From assembly GCA_045636245.1 (NCBI GenBank), contig JAZTXA010000073.1, positions 1 through 10,893 on the forward strand: a DNA stretch of 10,893 bases, in the 5' to 3' direction. Source of the DNA: RGIG7213 sp045636245. GTDB lineage: Bacteria > Bacillota > Clostridia > Oscillospirales > CAG-272. Below, piece by piece: positions 4,326-10,893 of the stretch; position 1 is the first letter of the stretch, and each line of letters opens with the position of its first letter. The notes beneath the pieces are model-generated. The model saw only the letters and a program-made list of their open reading frames with translations, did not search any database and had not been told where the DNA came from. The position numbers and the translations under genes were made by a program.

Positions 4326-5972
4326 TTATATTTTTCCGACAACCTCATATGCACGTTCAAGCGCTTCTGTTATGTGAGGTTTGAAGTTTTCTTCTCCTAT
4401 CTTCTTGTCAAGTCCCGCCTTCTGTATTGCGCGAAGGGGCTGCTTGTTGACATGGGAAAGAACAACTGTTATGCCGTTTTCTGCGCATTTGACGCACAGG
4501 GATTCAAGTGCGTTCATAGCTGTTGCATCGATTGCTGACACGCTTCTCATACGCAAAATAAGGCATTTCGTGTAGTCATTCACTGTAATGCGTGCAATTA
4601 TATCGGACGCGCCGAAGAAAAGCGGGCCGTTCATCTCATATACTCTTATTTCCTTCGGGATATTCGCAAAGCTTTCACTTTCAACATTGTCATCGTATTT
4701 CCAGGATTCGGCAGTCGCCTCATCACTCATACGCTTCATAAACATAACACATGCAAGCACTATACCGACAGCAATTGCCACAACAAGGTCAAATACGACG
4801 GTAAGCACAAACGTCAGCACAAGCACTAAAACATCGCTTTTGGGGGCTGTTTTTACAAGCCTTACAAATGTACGCCAGCCACACATATTGTATGCAACAC
4901 CAAAGAGGACAGCCGCAATAATAGGCATCGGAATAAGTGCCGCATAGGGCATAAGCAAAACGAGAATGAGCAAAAGCACAGCGGCATGTACCATACCGGA
5001 AACGGGAGTTTTACCGCCGTTTTTGATGTTTGCGGCAGTTCTTGCAATAGCACCCGTTGCGGGGATTCCGCCAAACAGAGCCGAACCGATGTTACCGATA
5101 CCCTGTGCCACAAGCTCTGCATTTGAATTATGCTTTGTGTTTGTCATACCGTCGGCAACAACACATGAAAGAAGCGATTCAATAGCGGCAAGCACAGCAA
5201 TTGTAAACGCATCGGGAAGCACTGTTTTGACTGTAGCAAAATCAAATGACGGCAGATTGAAATTCGGAAGCGCACTGCTTACCGTGTAAAGGTCGCCTAT
5301 CGTATTTACATTCAAATCGCACAGCGAAACGACCAAAGCACCTGCCAAAACAGCGACGAGAGATGCGGGGATTTTATTAAGATATTTTATCTTCGGCCAG
5401 AATATTATTATCAAAAGTCCGCCAATACCTACCACAAGCGCCCAAATATTGAACGATGCAAAATTTTCGATAAGCGCTTCGAGCTTTTCAACAGTTTCAA
5501 CGGGCTTTTCGCCGTTTGCATATGTGACACCGAAAAAATCTTTAAGCTGACCTATAAGTATTGTAACAGCAATACCTGCCGTAAATCCCGTGGTTATCGT
5601 TAACGGAATAAATTTTATAAGTCCGCCCAGACGGAAAACACCCATAAGAATAAGCAGTATTCCCGCAAGCACCGTTGCAACTATAAGCCCTTGCATACCG
5701 TTTTGGGCAACAACACCCGCAACAATTGTGGCAAATGCCGCAGTCGGTCCCGATATCTGCACACGGCTTCCGCCGAAAAATGCAATCAGAAAACCTGCAA
5801 TAATTGCCGTGTAAAGTCCTTCCTCGGGCCCGACACCCGATGCAAGCGCCAAGGCAATAGACAAAGGAAGTGCGATGATCGCAACGATTATTCCCGAAAT
5901 AAGATCCCCTGCAAACATTTTTCCGTTATATCCTTTAAACGAGGAAAAAAGTGCCGGCTTAAGATCCTTCAT
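4326..5972 (-). CDS. SulP-family anion transporter with C-terminal STAS domain
   Basis: The 548-residue product is a full-length SulP (SLC26-type) permease, which moves sulfate, bicarbonate or related anions across the cytoplasmic membrane. Residues about 20-410 hold the multi-helix transport core. GDLISGIIVAIIALPLSIAL (22-41) opens the first helix, and QISGPTAAFATIVAG (72-86) matches the family signature in the third. A STAS domain follows at about 438-545. Its VSAIDATAMNAL segment (478-489) has the Asp/Thr region typical of anti-sigma-factor-antagonist folds. The ATG at 5972 follows AAGAAGGTG at good spacing. The transported anion cannot be decided from the sequence. No sulfate-assimilation or carbonic-anhydrase gene lies nearby to guide the choice. 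It has its own promoter and a dyad symmetry element upstream. Confidence 0.94.
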   Translation of the reverse strand: MKDLKPALFSSFKGYNGKMFAGDLISGIIVAIIALPLSIALALASGVGPEEGLYTAIIAGFLIAFFGGSRVQISGPTAAFATIVAGVVAQNGMQGLIVATVLAGILLILMGVFRLGGLIKFIPLTITTGFTAGIAVTILIGQLKDFFGVTYANGEKPVETVEKLEALIENFASFNIWALVVGIGGLLIIIFWPKIKYLNKIPASLVAVLAGALVVSLCDLNVNTIGDLYTVSSALPNFNLPSFDFATVKTVLPDAFTIAVLAAIESLLSCVVADGMTNTKHNSNAELVAQGIGNIGSALFGGIPATGAIARTAANIKNGGKTPVSGMVHAAVLLLILVLLMPYAALIPMPIIAAVLFGVAYNMCGWRTFVRLVKTAPKSDVLVLVLTFVLTVVFDLVVAIAVGIVLACVMFMKRMSDEATAESWKYDDNVESESFANIPKEIRVYEMNGPLFFGASDIIARITVNDYTKCLILRMRSVSAIDATAMNALESLCVKCAENGITVVLSHVNKQPLRAIQKAGLDKKIGEENFKPHITEALERAYEVVGKI

Positions 5973-6007
5973 TAAAACACCTTCTTTTTTGTTATTATAA
6001 ATGTATC

Positions 6008-6023
6008 ATACCAAATTCGGTAT
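6008..6023. promoter_or_regulatory. 16-bp dyad at the SulP transcription start, candidate operator
   Basis: ATACCAAATTCGGTAT is symmetric at 7 of 8 paired positions. It overlaps the first two bases of the -10 box and covers the expected transcription start, a common place for a repressor to bind. No regulator gene lies in the window, and one site alone cannot prove function. Confidence 0.35.
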
Positions 6024-6050
6024 TGTATCACAAAGTGTCATTTTTTTCAA
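6022..6050 (-). promoter_or_regulatory. Sigma-A-like promoter of the SulP gene
   Basis: On the - strand TTGAAA (6045-6050) and TACAAT (6022-6027) are spaced 17 bases apart, with TGA before the -10 box (extended -10). An alternative pair further downstream (TTGTGA and TATGAT, also 17 apart) overlaps it and is less convincing. The -10 box ends about 49 bases before the ATG. Confidence 0.62.
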
Positions 6051-6094
6051 GTATTTTAAAGGATATTTTTTTTGTTTTTTCTTTCTTATTTCGA

Positions 6095-6128
6095 GGTATA
6101 AAAAAAGACCGATCAAGTCGGTCTTTTT
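6095..6128 (-). terminator. Intrinsic terminator of the CHAP-amidase gene
   Basis: GACCGA (6107-6112) and TCGGTC (6118-6123) form a stem with a 5-base loop, and flanking A and T runs lengthen it to 11 bp. On the - strand it is followed by TTTTTTATACC. It lies about 20 bases past the stop codon at 6147. The T run on the + strand as well makes it potentially bidirectional. Confidence 0.85.
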
Positions 6129-6146
6129 GTTTGCTTTGTATTGAAT

Positions 6147-7985
6147 TTAATCCATGTTTGAGGTCAGATATTTAAGGTCGGAGTCGTCAACCTTACCGTC
6201 GCCGTTAGCATCTGCATATTCAGCATATTTAACAGCATCACCGTTTAACATCTGTTTTTTCATTCTTATTAAGTCTTTACCGTTTGCAACACCGTCGCCC
6301 GTTGCATCACCTGTAACAACGACAATAGCACTCTGAACTTCAATCGATCCTATAAACTTTTTGAGTGTATATCCTGTGCAAAGCTTGCCGTCAGTTACTC
6401 TGATACCGCTTTCGTTATATACCTTGCAGGTATCGGAAAACATTGATGCAGCATCACTTCCGATGGTGCCGATACCAAAGCCCTTTAAAAGGTTCACACC
6501 GTCAGATGCTTTCGACACGGTGATCGTTGAATTTTCAGGGTGAAAATCAAGGTCAGCTGAAACTGTAGTATCTTTTATTACCGTAAACTGCTGTGCGGCA
6601 CTCGAATTATATGTATAGTTCTGTACATTCGCCCCTGCCGTAGTTGAAGCACCGTAAATATCCATTACGCATATCGGTGCGCACTTTGCTCTGAATGAAT
6701 ACGTACCGTTTACATTTTCAAACAAGAACCATCTTTGTGCATCAGAACCGTTCTTCTCAGTAAGACCGATGTTCGCTTCCTTTGAATATGAGCCATTTTC
6801 AACGGTCAACACCTTGCCTGTAGAATAGCTTGTTATAATATAGCTTCCGTCACTGTTTCTGTCAAAGAACCACAGCTGATCCGTGCCTGAAACAGGCGCC
6901 GCTGTTATTACATTATCATTTGATACCGCCACAGAAAGACCCGCTGACTGATAATTTATCTTTGCAAAGAAACGTTCACCGATATCTGCCGGCTCAGCTG
7001 TATAACGCGGTTCTTTGTAACCGTTGTCGAAGAAGTGGTTGAATGCCGCCTCATAATTATCTCCGAAAGCAGCTTTAAGGTCAGCATTTGCACTCAGATA
7101 ATATCTGATATCAAATATTGCACTTGCGCGTCTTCCCTCTTTCATGCCGTTTTCTGTGAAATGGTTATAAAGATTTTCCGCATCAGTACCTAAAGCATCA
7201 CGAATATCTGTGTAGTAGTCGGAATAATATTCCGCATCAAAGACTGCTGTGCGCATTTCTTCGGGAATGGGATCTGTATTTGTATATGCAGGCTCACAAA
7301 CATATGCGATATATGTACTTGTAATATCGTATGTTTTATCAGCAGCGCATCCGCCGTTAGTTGTAAAATATGCAGAGCTTGTATTACCTTCAACAGTATA
7401 AAGTGTTCTGCCGTCCCATCCGGATACGATTCCGACATGGTTTACCGTTCTTCCGCTTGCCGCACCGCTGGAAGACAGGAAGAAAACTATATCGCCCGCT
7501 TTAGGTGAGTATGCACCTGACTGTACCTGAGACCATCTGTATGCTCTGCCCTGATTTTTGAAAGGACGAACCTGATCCTCCGTGTACTGACAACACGGAA
7601 CGATACTCTGCGGAATACCCGCATTATATGCGCACCAAGAAACAAACATTGCACACCACTGCGCATCAATAAAATTATAAGAATCATCCTTGTGATATGT
7701 GTACCAGCGTCCGTACTCCGTATAGTTGTTCGAGCCTTGAACAGTACCTGCAATCTGCGAGGAGTTGTTACCCTCCTGATATCCTATCTGAGATTTTGCA
7801 ACATTTACAATATCCCGTCTTTGGTTACCCGACAGTTTGACATTTTTCAAATTCTGATAATAAGGGCCTGACATATATGCCGAGGAGCCTGAATAGGAAA
7901 CCGCCTGCACGTCATACGGTACAACAGTCGCAACAAGAGCGAACACCATACAGATGCAAAGTAAGCATGCACATAAACGTTTCAT
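6147..7985 (-). CDS. Secreted CHAP-type cysteine amidase with ricin-like lectin and dockerin modules
   Basis: The 612-residue product begins with a classical signal peptide (residues 1-28, MKRLCACLLCICMVFALVAT then ...VQA). A CHAP-type papain-fold domain follows (about 55-235), with the likely catalytic Cys in QWCAMF (C111), His in VNHVGIV (H183) and polar residues in VEGNTS (199-201). This fold usually cleaves peptidoglycan peptides or amide bonds. Two related units of about 40 residues (247-286 and 290-327) share a YY...D....AFG....HF..NG..E.R pattern. A ricin-type trefoil (about 337-471) has DQLWFF and AQRWFLF turns and a sugar-binding look. The C-terminus (558-612) is dockerin-like, with calcium loops DATGDG and DANGDG, suggesting attachment to a cohesin scaffold. 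The ATG at 7985 lies 6 bases after AAGGTG; an in-frame GTG at 7994 is possible but badly spaced. Confidence 0.88.
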   Translation of the reverse strand: MKRLCACLLCICMVFALVATVVPYDVQAVSYSGSSAYMSGPYYQNLKNVKLSGNQRRDIVNVAKSQIGYQEGNNSSQIAGTVQGSNNYTEYGRWYTYHKDDSYNFIDAQWCAMFVSWCAYNAGIPQSIVPCCQYTEDQVRPFKNQGRAYRWSQVQSGAYSPKAGDIVFFLSSSGAASGRTVNHVGIVSGWDGRTLYTVEGNTSSAYFTTNGGCAADKTYDITSTYIAYVCEPAYTNTDPIPEEMRTAVFDAEYYSDYYTDIRDALGTDAENLYNHFTENGMKEGRRASAIFDIRYYLSANADLKAAFGDNYEAAFNHFFDNGYKEPRYTAEPADIGERFFAKINYQSAGLSVAVSNDNVITAAPVSGTDQLWFFDRNSDGSYIITSYSTGKVLTVENGSYSKEANIGLTEKNGSDAQRWFLFENVNGTYSFRAKCAPICVMDIYGASTTAGANVQNYTYNSSAAQQFTVIKDTTVSADLDFHPENSTITVSKASDGVNLLKGFGIGTIGSDAASMFSDTCKVYNESGIRVTDGKLCTGYTLKKFIGSIEVQSAIVVVTGDATGDGVANGKDLIRMKKQMLNGDAVKYAEYADANGDGKVDDSDLKYLTSNMD

Positions 7986-8021
7986 TATTTTCACCTTTCC
8001 TTTATAAAAAATATATAAAAA

Positions 8022-8035
8022 GTATACACGTATAC
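8022..8035. promoter_or_regulatory. GTATAC-AC-GTATAC dyad at the amidase promoter, candidate operator
   Basis: Two GTATAC palindromes flank AC, giving a nearly perfect 14-bp dyad. It overlaps the end of the -10 box and covers the expected transcription start. Binding of a regulator is only a possibility. Confidence 0.3.
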
Positions 8036-8062
8036 AATACCAAATTGTGCATTTTATATCAA
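8034..8062 (-). promoter_or_regulatory. Sigma-A-like promoter of the CHAP-amidase gene
   Basis: On the - strand TTGATA (8057-8062) and TATTGT (8034-8039) are separated by 17 bases, about 48 bases before the ATG. The sequence upstream (8063-8142) is very AT-rich and may help polymerase binding. The -10 box is a weak match. Confidence 0.45.
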
Positions 8063-8127
8063 TGACATTTTTTAAACCTATTATTAATAAAATTATAAGT
8101 TATCCTCTAACTGTTTGCGATTTAGAC

Positions 8128-8177
8128 ATTTATAAATAAAATTATCCTATGCGCCATATAAATCGGCGCATAGGATA
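8128..8177 (-). terminator. Intrinsic terminator of clpB
   Basis: A perfect 13-bp stem (TATCCTATGCGCC 8143-8155 with 8165-8177) encloses a 9-base loop. On the - strand it is followed by a T-rich tail (TTTTATTTATAAA). It begins 21 bases after the clpB stop. The rest of the 213-base gap up to the amidase start holds only that gene's promoter and AT-rich sequence; I see no gene in it. Confidence 0.85.
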
Positions 8178-8198
8178 CGAATATAAAATAATGCGATG

Positions 8199-10787
8199 TT
8201 ATTTAACAAAAAGCTCTCCGCCGTCAACATCAACCGTGAGTGTATCGCCTATATTAAGTTCACGAGAGAGTATTGCTTTTGCAAGAAGCGTTTCAACACT
8301 TGATTGCAGGTATCTTTTCATCGGTCTTGCACCATAGATGGGATCATATCCGGAACTTATTATTTTGTCCTTTGCATCTTCCGTTATTTCAAGGCAAAGT
8401 CCTTTTTCTTTAAGGCGAAGCTCGATCCTCTTTATCAGTATATCGGCAATTTTCCCTATGTTCTCGCGTGTGAGAGGTTTATAGAAGATTATCTCATCGA
8501 GTCTATTTAAAAACTCGGGGCGAAACGATGCACGGAGCTGTGCCATAACACCGTTGCGGATTTCTTCCGATATTTCGCCGTTATCCGATGATTCAAGCAG
8601 ATACTGTGAGCCGATGTTTGACGTCAGTATAATAACGCTGTTTTTGAAATCCACGGTTCTTCCCTGACTGTCCGTGATACGTCCGTCGTCAAGCACCTGA
8701 AGAAGTATATTAAAAACATCGGGGTGCGCTTTTTCTATCTCGTCAAAAAGTATAACGGAATACGGTTTTCTTCTCACCGCCTCGGTAAGCTGACCGCCCT
8801 CATCATAACCGACATATCCGGGAGGTGCGCCTATAAGACGTGAAACAGAGAATTTCTCCATATATTCACTCATATCGATGCGCACCATATTACGCTCATC
8901 ATCAAACATCGCTTCGGCAAGCGCCTTCGCAAGCTCCGTTTTACCGACACCCGTCGGACCCAAAAACATAAACGATCCTATCGGGCGGTTTGGATCGGAT
9001 ATACCCGCGCGTGAACGGATAATAGCCCCCGACACCTTTTCAACCGCCTCATCCTGCCCGACAACACGTAAGTGAAGCGTTTTCGCAAGATTCAGTATTT
9101 TTTCACGTTCGCCGCCCGAAAGCTTTGAAACGGGTATGCCCGTTCTGCGCGATACGATTTCCGTTATTTCTTCCTCCGTTACGGTATCTGTAACGAGCTT
9201 TTGCTCACCTTTTGTTTTTTCCGCCTTTTCAAGGGCTGATTTCAGTTTATTTTCAAGCTCCGGTAAAGTAGAATAACGAAGCCGCGATGCTGTTTCATAC
9301 TCATAATTCATCTGTGCATTTTCAAGCTGTGCATTGACACGGTCAATTTCCTCTTTCAGCTTTTTAACATCATCAACAGCCGTTTTCTCGTTTTCCCAAC
9401 GGCTTTTAAGCTCGTTGTACTTTTCTCTGTCAGAGGCAAGTTCCTCGGTAAGCTTCTCAAGTCTTTCCTTTGAAAGGCTGTCAGATTCCTTTTTAAGTGC
9501 CGTTTCCTCAATTTCAAGCTGTATTATCTTACGGCGGAGCAAGTCGAGCTCCTCGGGCATAGAATCAATTTCTGTTCTGATACAAGCGCACGCCTCATCA
9601 ATTAAATCTATTGCTTTATCGGGAAGGAATCTGTCTGTTATATACCTGTGCGAAAGCGTTGCGGCGGCAACTATTGCCCTGTCCTGTATGCGCACACCGT
9701 GGAATATCTCATATTTTTCTTTAAGTCCGCGGAGTATCGATACTGTATCTTCAACCGTAGGTTCATCGACTAAAACAGGCTGGAAGCGTCGCTCAAGCGC
9801 GGCATCCTTTTCGATGTACTTGCGGTACTCATCAAGTGTTGTTGCGCCTATACAATGAAGCTCACCCCTTGCAAGCATGGGTTTGAGAATGTTGCCCGCA
9901 TCCATTGCACCGTCTGTTTTGCCTGCACCAACGATCAAATGAAGTTCATCTATAAAGAGAATTATCTTTCCGTCAGAGCTTTTAATTTCATTCAGCACGG
10001 CTTTGAGGCGTTCCTCAAATTCACCTCTGAATTTTGCACCTGCGATAAGCGAGCCCATATCAAGAGAAAACACCGTCTTGTTTTTAAGCCCTTCGGGAAC
10101 ATCACCGCGCATTATACGCTGTGCAAGTCCCTCTGCTATTGCTGTCTTACCGACACCCGGTTCACCTATCAAAACGGGATTATTCTTCGTTTTTCTTGAC
10201 AGTATGCGCACAACGTCACGAATCTCACTGTCACGTCCGATAACGGGATCCAGCTTTTGTTCTCTTGCCCTTGCGACAAGATCTGTACCGTACTTACTGA
10301 GCGCATCGTATGTTTCCTCCGGACTGTCAGTTGTAACACGGCTGTTTTTTACAGATGCAAGTGACTTTTCAAATGCTTTTCTGTCAATTTTGTTTTCGCC
10401 GAATATTCGTTTTATCTTATCTGTCGGTGAATCGAACAGTGCAAGCATAATATGCTCTACTGAAACATAGTCGTCCTTTTGGGAGTTTGCTATCTGTTCG
10501 CTTTTTGCAAGCACACGGTCACAGTCCGGTGATATATAAATTTTGTCAGCTTCTCTGCCGCCGCTTACCTTCGGCATATTTTGAATAATGCTTTTAAGCG
10601 AGAGCAACACCGCTTCAGTATCAAATCCGGATTTTTCAAAAAGCTGACGTATCAATCCGTCATTCGGAAAAATAAGTGCGTAAAACAAATGCTCCGATGT
10701 TACCTGAGAGTTGCCGTTTTCACTCGCAATACTCTGTGCGTCCTGCAATGCCAGAAGCGACTTTTTTGTCAATCTTTCAATTTGCAT
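8199..10787 (-). CDS. clpB: ATP-dependent disaggregase ClpB
   Basis: The 862-residue product is a full-length ClpB, the cytoplasmic hexameric chaperone that works with DnaK/DnaJ/GrpE to pull proteins out of aggregates. Domains in order are the Clp N domain with two repeats (about 1-145), the first AAA+ module with Walker A GEPGVGKT (208-215) and Walker B IILFIDE (275-281), the coiled-coil M domain (about 405-525) that separates ClpB from ClpA and ClpC, the second AAA+ module with GPTGVGKT (610-617) and VILFDE (678-683), and sensor 2 GARPMKR (819-825). The first pore loop reads AKFRGEF, with Phe in place of the usual Tyr. The ATG at 10787 lies 7 bases after AGGAGG. That site overlaps the stop of the upstream gene, so the two are probably co-translated. 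No heat-shock operator is visible, and the promoter must lie outside the window. Confidence 0.97.
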   Translation of the reverse strand: MQIERLTKKSLLALQDAQSIASENGNSQVTSEHLFYALIFPNDGLIRQLFEKSGFDTEAVLLSLKSIIQNMPKVSGGREADKIYISPDCDRVLAKSEQIANSQKDDYVSVEHIMLALFDSPTDKIKRIFGENKIDRKAFEKSLASVKNSRVTTDSPEETYDALSKYGTDLVARAREQKLDPVIGRDSEIRDVVRILSRKTKNNPVLIGEPGVGKTAIAEGLAQRIMRGDVPEGLKNKTVFSLDMGSLIAGAKFRGEFEERLKAVLNEIKSSDGKIILFIDELHLIVGAGKTDGAMDAGNILKPMLARGELHCIGATTLDEYRKYIEKDAALERRFQPVLVDEPTVEDTVSILRGLKEKYEIFHGVRIQDRAIVAAATLSHRYITDRFLPDKAIDLIDEACACIRTEIDSMPEELDLLRRKIIQLEIEETALKKESDSLSKERLEKLTEELASDREKYNELKSRWENEKTAVDDVKKLKEEIDRVNAQLENAQMNYEYETASRLRYSTLPELENKLKSALEKAEKTKGEQKLVTDTVTEEEITEIVSRRTGIPVSKLSGGEREKILNLAKTLHLRVVGQDEAVEKVSGAIIRSRAGISDPNRPIGSFMFLGPTGVGKTELAKALAEAMFDDERNMVRIDMSEYMEKFSVSRLIGAPPGYVGYDEGGQLTEAVRRKPYSVILFDEIEKAHPDVFNILLQVLDDGRITDSQGRTVDFKNSVIILTSNIGSQYLLESSDNGEISEEIRNGVMAQLRASFRPEFLNRLDEIIFYKPLTRENIGKIADILIKRIELRLKEKGLCLEITEDAKDKIISSGYDPIYGARPMKRYLQSSVETLLAKAILSRELNIGDTLTVDVDGGELFVK

Positions 10788-10794
10788 AATTTTT

Positions 10795-10800
10795 CCTCCT
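10795..10800 (-). promoter_or_regulatory. clpB ribosome binding site joined to the upstream stop codon
   Basis: On the - strand the stop TAA (10800-10802) and AGGAGG (10795-10800) share one base (TAAGGAGG), followed by 7 bases and the clpB ATG. Such an arrangement favours reinitiation by ribosomes finishing the upstream gene. Confidence 0.8.
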
Positions 10801-10893
10801 TATACTATCAGCTTTGCGTTTTTTAAATACGAAATATATTTTTCTTCTGAATTTTCAAGGGAATATCCGCCGGATACAGTTCCTTTCATAATA
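10800..10893 (-). CDS. C-terminal fragment of an unidentified gene upstream of clpB (5' end outside window)
   Basis: On the - strand the frame is open from the right edge to a TAA at 10800-10802. It reads IMKGTVSGGYSLENSEEKYI, then SYLKNAKLIV. An ATG occurs at 10889, but only four bases precede it in the window. The piece is therefore best read as the tail of a longer protein, although a 29-residue peptide cannot be excluded. The stop overlaps the ribosome binding site of clpB, so the two genes probably form one transcription unit. I do not recognise the family. Confidence 0.55.
   Translation of the reverse strand, partial: IMKGTVSGGYSLENSEEKYISYLKNAKLIV

Noticed and set aside
8063..8142. 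AT-rich stretch as a possible origin or small RNA
   Set aside because: No DnaA-box cluster, no promoter-terminator pair and no stable fold of its own are visible. It reads as ordinary upstream promoter sequence.
9334..9858. 174-codon + strand frame rich in Ser
   Set aside because: It is the complement of the clpB M domain and second half of AAA1. The Ser-rich content comes from reversed Glu/Lys codons.
1..10893. tRNA, rRNA, riboswitch, CRISPR array or transposase genes
   Set aside because: I looked for cloverleaf elements, conserved riboswitch cores, regular short repeats and transposase motifs and saw none that I could support.

Overview
The window looks like the end of a metagenome-assembled or draft contig from a Gram-positive, gut- or rumen-type Clostridia bacterium, probably Ruminococcaceae-like. 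The reasons are AGGAGG-type ribosome binding sites, moderate GC with AT-rich spacers, sigma-A-like promoters, and a secreted cysteine amidase that ends in a dockerin-like module. Apart from one C-terminal fragment and one 52-residue gene on the + strand, every gene is on the - strand.

Bases 1-254 are not natural genome structure. An 85-bp sequence occurs twice (1-85 and 170-254), separated by exactly 84 bp (86-169) that I recognise as the BGI/MGI DNBSEQ library adapter pair around a 10-base index. Insert-adapter-insert is what a short circularised library molecule leaves in an assembly. The real genome probably starts at 170 with the last 21 codons of an unknown + strand gene, followed by a hairpin terminator. 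Bases 285-530 hold no gene but contain a nested palindromic element (328-483) and a second hairpin-forming repeat (491-518).

From 531 onward the layout is: a membrane-anchored protein of unknown function (-, TTG start); a 52-residue single-pass membrane protein (+), fitted exactly between its neighbours; then a three-gene - strand operon read from 4216 down to 1633 (Gfo/Idh/MocA-family protein, hexapeptide-repeat acyltransferase, ProX/YbaK-type prolyl-tRNA editing protein). Next comes a SulP anion transporter with a STAS domain, behind its own promoter and a dyad. After it lies a secreted CHAP amidase with two short repeats, a ricin-like lectin module and a dockerin, flanked by its own promoter and terminator. 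The last full gene is the disaggregase clpB. Its ribosome binding site overlaps the stop codon of a further gene that runs off the right edge.

The genes do not form one obvious system. The operon joins a probable sugar-active oxidoreductase or glycosidase-like protein, a sugar O- or N-acyltransferase and a translation quality-control enzyme. The transporter, the amidase and clpB look like separate transcription units. The strongest observation is the adapter artefact. The best biological leads are a perfect 13-bp hairpin inside the acyltransferase gene, the 156-bp nested palindrome, and the small membrane-protein gene.
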